DNA of 64,000 bases from Muribaculaceae bacterium (GTDB lineage: Bacteria; Bacteroidota; Bacteroidia; Bacteroidales; Muribaculaceae), in the NCBI GenBank assembly GCA_029061225.1, contig JAIDSM010000140.1:1-64000 (forward strand). Direction: 5' to 3'. Positions 8,727-16,224 of the stretch are shown piece after piece. Made by a program: the position numbers and the translations under genes. Under the pieces are notes generated by a model. It made no database searches and was not told the origin of the DNA. It saw only the letters and a list, made by a program, of their open reading frames with translations. Numbering within the stretch: position 1 is the stretch's first letter; each line of letters begins with the position of its first letter.

Positions 8727-9945
8727 ACCGTGACCTTGCGAAAGACCCCGCTACCCACGCGCATATGGCCGTGATGAAGGCTATGGGCGCGAGTGTGATC
8801 AGCAGGTCCATAGCTTGCAGACGCACCGGATACGGCATATCCGTTCCGTCAATGCTGCCGTTGGCAATGGTGATGAATCCGAACTTCTCCTGCAGCAGAC
8901 ACAGCAGGGCTCCGAGGGCCAGCCCCATGAGGGCCCCGAAGAGGGAGACGAGCACGCTCTCCCAGCGGAACACGGCGGCGATCTGATGCTTTGCCATGCC
9001 GATGGCCGACATCGTCTGCATGGAATCCTGTTTCTCGAGCACGAGCATCGATAGTGTGCTCACTATGTTGAAGGACGCGATGACGAGGATGAAGAAAAGG
9101 AGTAGGAATGTCATCCACTTCTCTATCTGCACCATACGGAAATTGAGCTGCTGCTGCATCAGGCGGTCTTTGACGCTGTATTCAGGTCCGGCTTTCGCAG
9201 AGATCTCTTTGAGCAGGCGCCCCGTGTCGGTTCCCGGTGCCACGCGGATCTCGATTGCGGTCGCCTCCCGGTCGTAGAGAAGGAGGTCGCGCACGAGCGA
9301 TATGTCGGTGAAGATGGTGTTTTCATCATATGTGTCCTGCAGCGACTGGAAGACATCGGCCACGTATACCGAGTCCATCACGAAGGCTGCGGCGGGATTG
9401 GCCGGGTTGAATCTGCCGGTCCTTTTCGGGGCGAACACCATGAGAGGTTCCGAATAGTCAAACATCCCCAGCTTGTAGGCGAGACCTATCGATAGGAGTG
9501 CCGGATTCGGGGTCTCGGCGTTCTGAAGCGTGGATCCTGAGGCCACGAGCAGAGAGTCGATGGCCGTCACCTTGGAATATTCTTCCGGTACTACCCCCTT
9601 AAGGACAATCGGAGTCTCTCTGCCGTTGTAGAAACCGAGCGCGTTGTCGGTCAGTGTGGGGGTTGCGACGGCGACTCCCTTGATCTTTCCGATTTCGGCG
9701 GCCAGTGAGTCGCCGTTGGCTATGGTCTTTCCGCGAAGCGGTGTGACCATGAGGTCGGGCGAGAGGGTATCAAGGCGTTCTGTGAGGACAGACTGAAAAC
9801 CGTTGAAGACGGATAGCACGCACACCACGGCGGCAGTGGCCACGGCGACCCCTGCCACCGAGACTAACGCGATGGCGTTGACCGCGCTATGCGATTTCTT
9901 ACCGAAAAGATACCGCAGCGCAATGATAAAAGGTATAGACTTCAA
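8722..9945 (-). CDS. LolC/LolE/FtsX-type ABC transporter permease
   Basis: 'IALRYLFGKKSHSAVNAIALVSVAGVAVATAAVVCVLSVFNGF' N-terminus; TTG start in the ORF track. Confidence 0.9.
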   Translation of the reverse strand: MKSIPFIIALRYLFGKKSHSAVNAIALVSVAGVAVATAAVVCVLSVFNGFQSVLTERLDTLSPDLMVTPLRGKTIANGDSLAAEIGKIKGVAVATPTLTDNALGFYNGRETPIVLKGVVPEEYSKVTAIDSLLVASGSTLQNAETPNPALLSIGLAYKLGMFDYSEPLMVFAPKRTGRFNPANPAAAFVMDSVYVADVFQSLQDTYDENTIFTDISLVRDLLLYDREATAIEIRVAPGTDTGRLLKEISAKAGPEYSVKDRLMQQQLNFRMVQIEKWMTFLLLFFILVIASFNIVSTLSMLVLEKQDSMQTMSAIGMAKHQIAAVFRWESVLVSLFGALMGLALGALLCLLQEKFGFITIANGSIDGTDMPYPVRLQAMDLLITLAPIAFITAICAWVAGSFARSRF

Positions 9946-10000
9946 TGCGTTATGCGTTTTACGTTTTGCGTAGTCCGTAATTCATAAAGCATAATTGCTT
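9945..10000. repeat. Degenerate 7-bp periodic array
   Basis: atgcgtt|atgcgtt|ttacgtt|ttgcgta|gtccgta|attcata|aagcata|attgctt. Confidence 0.8.
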
Positions 10001-10010
10001 CAACAAATAC

Positions 10011-10110
10011 TATTGCTCAGCTCGGAGAGCTGTCATCATGTCGAAACCCCGGGCATCAAGCCCGGGGTCAAGCCAAGGGCTCAGTAGCCTCGGAGAGGCG
10101 CTTCGTGATA
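10011..10110. repeat. GC-rich dispersed repeat, copy 1, between two heptad arrays
   Basis: tattgctcagctcggagagctg...cgggcatcaagcccg...cagtagcctcggagaggcgcttcgtgata; near-identical blocks at 15936-16037. Confidence 0.85.
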
Positions 10111-10130
10111 CTTTACTTATTGTTCACTGT

Positions 10131-10186
10131 TTAATACTTAACCCTTAACCCTTAACTCTTAACTCTTAACCCTTAACTCTTCTTAA
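10131..10186. repeat. 7-bp periodic array (TTAACCC/TTAACTC)
   Basis: ttaatac|ttaaccc|ttaaccc|ttaactc|ttaactc|ttaaccc|ttaactc; includes the rbfA stop codon. Confidence 0.9.
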
Positions 10187-10571
10187 CGTCATCCGGATCT
10201 ACGTAGTCATCGGCAGTCCCCTTGATGGGGTCGCTTGCCAGCAGGCGGTCGATGTTCTCGGCGTAGTCGAGGGAGTCGTCAAGGTAAAAAGCGAGGTCGG
10301 GACATTTGCGGAGCACCTGCTTCACGGCCTGTGCCAGCTCGTAGCGCACGGTCTTGCTCTGCTTCTTGATGTTTTCGAGTATCTCGTTGCTCTTTTCGGG
10401 AGGGAAGATGCTCAGATATGCTTTTGCCACAGATAGGTCGGGTGAGACGCGCACTGCGCTCACGGATACGAGTACATTGCCCATGGCGGCTGTCTGCCGG
10501 CGGAAAATCTCGCTCAGTTCCTTCTGGATAAGTCTTGATATCTTAGCTTGTCTTTTAGATTCCATAGTCAT
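10173..10571 (-). CDS. rbfA: 30S ribosome-binding factor A
   Basis: 'RISRLIQKELSEIFRR'-like N-terminus and 'VSPDLSVAKAYLSIFP' motif. Confidence 0.93.
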   Translation of the reverse strand: MTMESKRQAKISRLIQKELSEIFRRQTAAMGNVLVSVSAVRVSPDLSVAKAYLSIFPPEKSNEILENIKKQSKTVRYELAQAVKQVLRKCPDLAFYLDDSLDYAENIDRLLASDPIKGTADDYVDPDDVKKS

Positions 10572-10577
10572 TTCTGT

Positions 10578-10643
10578 TTAATTCATAATTCATAATTCAG
10601 AATTTCGATTAATGCATAATTCACAATTCATAATGCATAATTA
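10578..10643. repeat. 7-bp periodic array (ATTCATA family), left arm
   Basis: ttaattcataattcataattcagaatttcgattaatgcataattcacaattcataatgcataatt. Confidence 0.85.
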
Positions 10644-10752
10644 CTCTGCATCTTGATTATTCTGCTACCTACATAACGCACAATAGTTGGAATAAGTTCT
10701 AAATGGCATTTTGTAGATGTGATTGGATTAATAAGTAGGAATGCATTATAAA

Positions 10753-10787
10753 GAATTATGCATTATGAATTATGCATTATGCATTTC
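10753..10787. repeat. 7-bp periodic array (TATGAAT/TATGCAT), inverted right arm
   Basis: aattatg|cattatg|aattatg|cattatg|catttcc; contains the stop codon of ORF 10763..11425. Confidence 0.85.
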
Positions 10788-11425
10788 CTGAGAAGGCTTA
10801 TTCCGTCGCGGAAAGGAAGAATCACTGTCTCGAACCCCGGGAGCGATGCCGCCTTTTCATTAAAGGTACTGACACCCCGCGTCTGCGGATCGTTTTCATA
10901 CGCCGGATCGCAGACATGTCCCGACCAGAGCGTGTTGTCGGCTATGATGAGTCCTCCCGGCCGCAGCATACGTGCCGCTTCCTCAAGATAAGCGGGATAT
11001 TGCCGCTTGTCGGCGTCGATGAAGATCATATCCACCGACTCGTCGGCAAACTCCCTGCAGATGTCGAGAGCCGGTCCTATGCGGAGTTCTACCTTGCCGC
11101 CATGCTCCGACGCGTCGAGCTGTCGGCGTATGAAATCCTCCAGTTCGTCGTCTACCTCGATAGTCACAAGGTGTCCATCCTCGGGCAGTCCTTCGGCGAT
11201 GCATAGGGCTGAATAGCCGGTGAAGGTGCCAAGTTCCACGGCGAGCTTTGGGGCGCACAGCTGTGTGAGCATCTTCAGGAGTCGTCCCTGCAGATGTCCC
11301 GACACCATCCGTCCGTTGATGAGCCGCAGATAAGACTCTCTGGTGAGCTGTCGCAGCAGCTCCGGCTCCTCCGAAATGTGGGAGTCGACGTAAGCGTCGA
11401 TCCCCGATTCAATCTCATATTTCAT
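10763..11425 (-). CDS. Class I SAM-dependent O-methyltransferase (caffeoyl-CoA O-methyltransferase-like)
   Basis: 'LAVELGTFTGYSALCIAEGLPEDGHLVTIEVDDE' and 'VDMIFIDADKRQYPAYLEEAARMLRPGGLIIADNTLW'. Confidence 0.94.
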   Translation of the reverse strand: MKYEIESGIDAYVDSHISEEPELLRQLTRESYLRLINGRMVSGHLQGRLLKMLTQLCAPKLAVELGTFTGYSALCIAEGLPEDGHLVTIEVDDELEDFIRRQLDASEHGGKVELRIGPALDICREFADESVDMIFIDADKRQYPAYLEEAARMLRPGGLIIADNTLWSGHVCDPAYENDPQTRGVSTFNEKAASLPGFETVILPFRDGISLLRKCIMHNS

Positions 11426-11861
11426 TTCTCCTCAATATTGAGCGGATTGCGAGGAGGTAGCCGTCGAGGCCGAGGCCGCAGATGGTGCCCTTCGCCGCGC
11501 TTGCCACCACATCCTTATGTCGGAACTCCTCACGCGCGTGTATATTGGATATGTGTACTACTATCACTGGCACCGGTGCCATCTCCACCGCGTCGTGAAT
11601 CGCATACGAATAGTGGGCATACGCCCCCGGATTTAGCACTATCCCCTGACAGACAGGGTCGAAAGCGAGTTCCTGAATACGGCTTACTATCTCTCCCTCG
11701 CTGTTTGACTGGAAATACTCCAGCGCCCCCTGCCCGTAGGTGAGTTCAAGCACTAAATCTTCCGCCTCCGGCAGGAAATCCTCGAAAGTACGGCTGCCGT
11801 ACACTGCCGGATCCCGCCTGCCAAGCATATTCAAATTTGGTCCGTTGATTATCGCGATCAT
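11415..11861 (-). CDS. aroQ: 3-dehydroquinate dehydratase, type II
   Basis: 'IINGPNLNMLGRRDPAVYG', 'SNSEGEIV', 'LNPGAYAHYSYAIHDA', 'VHISNIHAREEFRHKDV'. Confidence 0.97.
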   Translation of the reverse strand: MIAIINGPNLNMLGRRDPAVYGSRTFEDFLPEAEDLVLELTYGQGALEYFQSNSEGEIVSRIQELAFDPVCQGIVLNPGAYAHYSYAIHDAVEMAPVPVIVVHISNIHAREEFRHKDVVASAAKGTICGLGLDGYLLAIRSILRRNEI

Positions 11862-11870
11862 AGTTTAATT

Positions 11871-11897
11871 AATTCATAATTCATAATTCATAATTGA
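11871..11897. repeat. 7-bp periodic array (ATTCATA)
   Basis: aattcataattcataattcataattg. Confidence 0.85.
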
Positions 11898-11958
11898 TGT
11901 GTCTTTCCCAGCTCGGAGAGGTGTTCTATGATATAGCATAAAGCCGTACACCCTAACC

Positions 11959-12336
11959 CTAAAATAATTGAACGAGTTTTGGCAGGAAGATAATCAGTCC
12001 GGCTGCTGCCGCCCCTATCGCCATCATGAGCACTCCGGCCGCCCCCACATCCTTCGCCTTCTTTACCAGCGGATGAAACTCCGGACTCACAAGGTCGGCC
12101 AGCGCCTCCACCGCTGAGTTCATCGCCTCCCCCATCAGCACCGCGCCGCAGCACAACGCCACGACACACCACTCAGTGGCGGATATATCCAGCACAAAAC
12201 CAAGCGCGACAGCGCACACCATCGCAAGCACATGGATACGTGAATTATGTTCATCCCGCAGCAGTGTTCCGATACCGGCAAACGCATATCCGAACGACCG
12301 CATCCTCTTCCTGATAGAAAACTTTTCCTTCTTCAT
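11959..12336 (-). CDS. dgkA: Diacylglycerol kinase family protein
   Basis: 'RSFGYAFAGIGTLLRDEHNSRIHVLAMVCAVALGF...GEAMNSAVEALADLVS'. Confidence 0.92.
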   Translation of the reverse strand: MKKEKFSIRKRMRSFGYAFAGIGTLLRDEHNSRIHVLAMVCAVALGFVLDISATEWCVVALCCGAVLMGEAMNSAVEALADLVSPEFHPLVKKAKDVGAAGVLMMAIGAAAAGLIIFLPKLVQLF

Positions 12337-12388
12337 GTCGCAAAATTAATCAAAAATCCCCAATCCTCCAATTCCCTCCCCCCTGATA

Positions 12389-12534
12389 TGAGTCTTGAGT
12401 CTTCAGTCTTCAGTCTTGAGATTGCGGACAAGCCGCATGGATTATTCTCAAGACTGTAGACTCAAGACTTAAGACTTAAGACTGAAGACTCAAGACTGAA
12501 GACTCAAGACTTAAGACTTAAGACTTCAGACTGG
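12389..12534. repeat. Heptad-armed inverted repeat element, second copy, core TGCGGACAAGCCGCA
   Basis: Left arm of AGTCTTN repeats, core 12423-12437, right arm of NAAGACT repeats to about 12534. Confidence 0.9.
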
Positions 12535-12572
12535 TTAAAAATAATTAAGAATGGTTCTTTTTGGCGGATAGA

Positions 12573-12604
12573 TTTGCTGAAATGCTAATTTTTCATTAAT
12601 TTTG
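12573..12604 (+). promoter_or_regulatory. pckA promoter, TTTG-N20-TAATTTTG
   Basis: Matches the Bacteroidetes -33/-7 consensus with 20-nt spacing. Confidence 0.75.
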
Positions 12605-12703
12605 TCGCAAAATTAAGGAGAAGATTGTTATCATTATGACCACCTGCGTCATGATGGTCGAAAAAAAGAAATATCATAAACCCAAAAATATCAACTTGAC
12701 AAT

Positions 12704-14305
12704 ATGGCAGAGTTAGATTTGTCCCGCTACGGGATCAAGGGTGTGAAGAAAATCATCCACAACCCTTCCTACGATCAGCTTTTCATTGAAGAAACAAAGC
12801 CCGGCCTCGAAGGCTATGAAAAGGGTATCCCCACAAGCCTCGGCGCTATCGACGTGATGACAGGCGTCTACACTGGCCGCAGCCCCAAAGACAAATACCT
12901 CGTTAAGGACGCCACTACAGAAAACACTGTATGGTGGAACACTCCCGAGTATCCCAACGACAACAAGCCCATCACTACCGAAGTATGGGACCAGCTCAAG
13001 AAGATCGCTATCGACGAACTCTCCGACAAGGAACTTTTCGTAGTCGACCTCTTCTGCGGCGCAAACGCAGCTACACGCCTCAAGGTACGCTTCATCGTGG
13101 AGGTGGCTTGGCAGGCTCACTTCGTGACCAACATGTTCATCCGTCCTACTGAGGAGGAACTCAAGGACTTCGAACCTGACTTCGTAGTCTACAACGCTTC
13201 CAAGGCTAAGGTTGAGAACTACAAGGAACTCGGCATCAACTCCGAGACTTGCGTCGCCTTCAACATCACCGACAAAGAGCAGGTGATCATCAACACCTGG
13301 TATGGCGGCGAGATGAAGAAGGGTATGTTCTCCATGATGAACTACTTCAACCCCCTCCGCGGCATCGCTTCCATGCACTGCTCCGCAAACACCAACATGG
13401 AGGAGACCAGCACAGCTATCTTCTTCGGTCTTTCCGGCACAGGCAAGACTACCCTTTCCACCGACCCGAAGCGTAAGCTCATCGGCGACGACGAGCACGG
13501 CTGGGACGACGAGGGCGTATTCAACTACGAAGGCGGCTGCTACGCTAAGGTCATCAACCTTGACAAGGAGAGCGAGCCCGATATCTACAACGCTATCAAG
13601 CGTGACGCGCTTCTCGAAAACGTTACCGTTGTCAACGGCGAATGTGATTTCGCTGACAAGAGCGTGACAGAGAACACCCGCGTTTCTTATCCTATCTATC
13701 ACATCAAGAACATCGTCCGCCCCGTTTCCAAGGGTCCGGCTGCTGATCAGGTCATCTTCCTCTCAGCTGACGCGTTCGGCGTTCTTCCTCCCGTGTCCAT
13801 CCTCAACGACGAGCAGTGCAAGTACTACTTCCTCAGCGGCTTCACCGCTAAGCTCGCCGGCACAGAGCGCGGCATCACAGAGCCTACTCCGACATTCTCC
13901 GCTTGCTTCGGCGCAGCGTTCCTCAGCCTCCACCCCACTAAATACGGTGAAGAGCTCGTTAAGCGCATGCAGAAGAGCGGTGCCAAGGCTTACCTCGTGA
14001 ACACCGGCTGGAACGGCACAGGCAAGCGTATCTCCATCAAGGATACCCGCGGCATCATCGACGCTATCCTCAGCGGCGACATCCTCAAGGCTCCTACAAA
14101 GACCATTCCTTACTTCGACTTCGTAGTTCCTACCGAACTCCCCGGAGTAGATCCCAAGATCCTCGATCCGCGCGACACTTACGCTGATCCCGCTGAATGG
14201 AACAAGAAGGCAGAAGACCTCGCAGCCCGCTTCATCAAGAACTTCAACAAGTTCACTACCAACGACGAAGGCAAGGCACTCGTAGCCGCAGGCCCGAAGC
14301 TCTGA
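12704..14305 (+). CDS. pckA: Phosphoenolpyruvate carboxykinase (ATP)
   Basis: '[28 protein letters not shown]' kinase loops. Confidence 0.98.
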   Translation: MAELDLSRYGIKGVKKIIHNPSYDQLFIEETKPGLEGYEKGIPTSLGAIDVMTGVYTGRSPKDKYLVKDATTENTVWWNTPEYPNDNKPITTEVWDQLKKIAIDELSDKELFVVDLFCGANAATRLKVRFIVEVAWQAHFVTNMFIRPTEEELKDFEPDFVVYNASKAKVENYKELGINSETCVAFNITDKEQVIINTWYGGEMKKGMFSMMNYFNPLRGIASMHCSANTNMEETSTAIFFGLSGTGKTTLSTDPKRKLIGDDEHGWDDEGVFNYEGGCYAKVINLDKESEPDIYNAIKRDALLENVTVVNGECDFADKSVTENTRVSYPIYHIKNIVRPVSKGPAADQVIFLSADAFGVLPPVSILNDEQCKYYFLSGFTAKLAGTERGITEPTPTFSACFGAAFLSLHPTKYGEELVKRMQKSGAKAYLVNTGWNGTGKRISIKDTRGIIDAILSGDILKAPTKTIPYFDFVVPTELPGVDPKILDPRDTYADPAEWNKKAEDLAARFIKNFNKFTTNDEGKALVAAGPKL

Positions 14306-14341
14306 TAATGATGCATACTTCATAATGCACATTGCATAATT
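14306..14341. repeat. 7-bp periodic array directly after the pckA stop
   Basis: taatgat|gcatact|tcataat|gcacatt|gcataat. Confidence 0.75.
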
Positions 14342-14360
14342 GTATGTAGCAGATAATTTA

Positions 14361-14393
14361 GAAGGCCCCGCCCCTTAAGGGCAGGGCCTTTTC
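14361..14393 (+). terminator. pckA intrinsic terminator
   Basis: gaaggccccgcccttaagggcagggccttttcc-type GC hairpin with T tract. Confidence 0.8.
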
Positions 14394-14459
14394 CATTTCC
14401 GGATAATTTGTTTGTTTCTGTGTCCGGACCTTGGTCCGGCTCCAAAAATTAACCTGACA

Positions 14460-15797
14460 ATGAAACCTCTAAGCCTCGGATACTTACTAAACCTTTTAAA
14501 CCTCTTAACCCTCTTAACCCTCGCAATCTCCTCCTCTGCCGAGAATTACCCCTACCGCAGCGACGTGCTCTGGGTCACTGTCCCAGACCATGCCGACTGG
14601 CTCTACAAAACCGGTGAGAACCCGACTGTCGACGTGCAGCTATATAAATATGGTGTGCCCGTCGACGGCGTCAAACTTACCTATGAGATTGGCGGCGACA
14701 TGATGCCCGCCGACTCGAAAGGGGAGACCCTCCTCAAGAACGGCCGCGCCTCAATCAAGACCGGTACGATGAAGACTCCCGGTTTCCGCGACCTCCGTCT
14801 CTCGGCAGATGTTGACGGCACAGTCTACAAGCACCACATAAAACTAGGATTCTCCCCCGAGAAAATCGAACCCTATACCGAGATGCCGAAGGATTTCGAT
14901 GCTTTCTGGAATAAGAACCTCGAGGAACTATCCGATGTGCCACTCGACTTCAAGATGACTCCCTCTCCCAAATACACCACCGACAAGATGGACTGCTGGC
15001 TCGTAAACCTTACAGTAAGCAAGCAAGGTCAGTCCATCTACGGATATCTCTTCATCCCGAAAGATGCCAAACCCGGTTCATGCCCCATCGTGCTCTGTCC
15101 CCCCGGCGCCGGCATCAAGACCATCAAGGAACCGCTGCGCCACCGCTACTACGGTGAGAACGGTTGCATCCGCTTCGAGATGGAGATTCATGGACTTAAC
15201 CCCGAGATGACCGACGAGGCCTTCAAGGAGATCAGCAAGGCATTCAGCGGGCGCGAGAACGGTTATCTGCAGAATGGACTCGACAATAAGGACAACTATT
15301 ATATGAAGAGGGTCTATCTCGCATGCGTCCGAGCTATCGACTTCCTGACCACGCTCCCCGAATGGGACGGCAGGAACGTCGTGCTGCAGGGTGGCAGCCA
15401 GGGTGGAGCCCTCGCCATCGTGACCGCCGGACTCGACAAACGTGTGACGGCCTGCGTCGCCAACCATCCCGCCCTCAGCGACATGGCCGGATACAAGGGC
15501 GGCAGGGCAGGGGGGTATCCCCATTTCCTCCGCGTCGACGGTATGGACACCCCCGAGAAGCTCAACACCATGGCATATTATGACGTAGTGAATTTCGCCC
15601 GCCGTGTGAAATGTCCCGTCTACATGACCTGGGGCTACAACGATGACACCTGTCCTCCGACCACCAGCTACGCCGTCTACAATGTCATCACCTCCCCGAA
15701 GGAAGCCCTTCTCACCCCCATCAACGAGCACTGGACCTCCGAAGCCACCGAACGCGGCCATCTCGACTGGATCCTCCGCCATCTAATTGAGAATTGA
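14460..15797 (+). CDS. Acetylxylan esterase-like (AXE1/CE7) secreted hydrolase
   Basis: 'GGSQGGALAIVTAGLDKRVTACVANHPALSDMAGY' and 'MTWGYNDDTCPPTTSYAVYN'; ATG at 14460 preferred over TTG at 14412. Confidence 0.9.
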   Translation: MKPLSLGYLLNLLNLLTLLTLAISSSAENYPYRSDVLWVTVPDHADWLYKTGENPTVDVQLYKYGVPVDGVKLTYEIGGDMMPADSKGETLLKNGRASIKTGTMKTPGFRDLRLSADVDGTVYKHHIKLGFSPEKIEPYTEMPKDFDAFWNKNLEELSDVPLDFKMTPSPKYTTDKMDCWLVNLTVSKQGQSIYGYLFIPKDAKPGSCPIVLCPPGAGIKTIKEPLRHRYYGENGCIRFEMEIHGLNPEMTDEAFKEISKAFSGRENGYLQNGLDNKDNYYMKRVYLACVRAIDFLTTLPEWDGRNVVLQGGSQGGALAIVTAGLDKRVTACVANHPALSDMAGYKGGRAGGYPHFLRVDGMDTPEKLNTMAYYDVVNFARRVKCPVYMTWGYNDDTCPPTTSYAVYNVITSPKEALLTPINEHWTSEATERGHLDWILRHLIEN

Positions 15798-15808
15798 GAA
15801 TTGAGAAT
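15786..15808. repeat. 7-bp periodic array (ATTGAGA), left arm; contains the stop codon of ORF 14460..15797
   Basis: attgagaattgagaattgagaat. Confidence 0.9.
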
Positions 15809-15821
15809 GGCATTATGGGTA

Positions 15822-15839
15822 GGCGGTTTCCCAACCGCC
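15822..15839. repeat. Mini-hairpin GGCGGTT-TCCC-AACCGCC
   Basis: 7-bp perfect stem, TCCC loop; same loop as 2241-2258. Confidence 0.75.
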
Positions 15840-15935
15840 CCGAACTGTCGTGGTTAATCCTACGGACTTCAGTCCGGGCTCACGGCTCAGTTCGTGGAGC
15901 AGATATTGTATCGAACCCCCGGGCTTCAACAAAGG

Positions 15936-16037
15936 CGATTGCTCAGCTCGGAGAGCTGATATTGTATCGACCCCCCCGGACTTCAAGCCCGGGGTAATGC
16001 AAATGGATCAGTAGCCTCGGAGAGGCGCTTCGTGATG
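15936..16037. repeat. GC-rich dispersed repeat, copy 2 (with a diverged partial copy just upstream, about 15885-15935)
   Basis: gattgctcagctcggagagctgatattgtatcga...cttcaagcccggggtaatgc...cagtagcctcggagaggcgcttcgtgatg. Confidence 0.85.
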
Positions 16038-16049
16038 CCCTCAGTCCAC

Positions 16050-16074
16050 AATTCTCAATTCTCAATTCTCAATT
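16050..16074. repeat. 7-bp periodic array (ATTCTCA), inverted right arm of the 15786 array
   Basis: aattctcaattctcaattctcaatt. Confidence 0.9.
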
Positions 16075-16085
16075 ATTATTATTTT

Positions 16086-16117
16086 TTTGCTAATTAGCGG
16101 AAAAAGTTGTATCTTTG
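16086..16117 (+). promoter_or_regulatory. secDF promoter, TTTG-N20-TATCTTTG
   Basis: Exact Bacteroidetes consensus spacing. Confidence 0.75.
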
Positions 16118-16120
16118 CAA

Positions 16121-16175
16121 GTTGAAAAGCGTAGGCAGATGGCCCCATCGGGGTCATCTCGCCTATGTCGTCAAC
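16121..16175 (+). promoter_or_regulatory. Structured 5' leader hairpin upstream of secDF
   Basis: Nested pairing GTTGA/TCAAC, TAGGC/GCCTA, AGATG/CATCT, CCCC/GGGG just downstream of the promoter. Confidence 0.55.
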
Positions 16176-16224
16176 GTATTTTTCTGAAAATTAACAAAAT
16201 AACAATAAAACTCAGAACAACAAA

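Noticed and set aside
11888-12172. 94-aa minus-strand ORF
   Set aside because: Out-of-frame reading of dgkA and its 3' flank; Gly/Arg-rich composition.
12713-13702. 329-aa minus-strand ORF opposite pckA
   Set aside because: Antisense shadow ORF caused by codon bias of the well-supported PEPCK gene; low-complexity Val/Glu-rich composition and no recognisable motif.
13763-14332. 189-aa minus-strand ORF
   Set aside because: Antisense to the pckA 3' half; no motif and no promoter.
15078-15782. 234-aa minus-strand ORF
   Set aside because: Antisense to the acetylxylan esterase catalytic region; no independent support.
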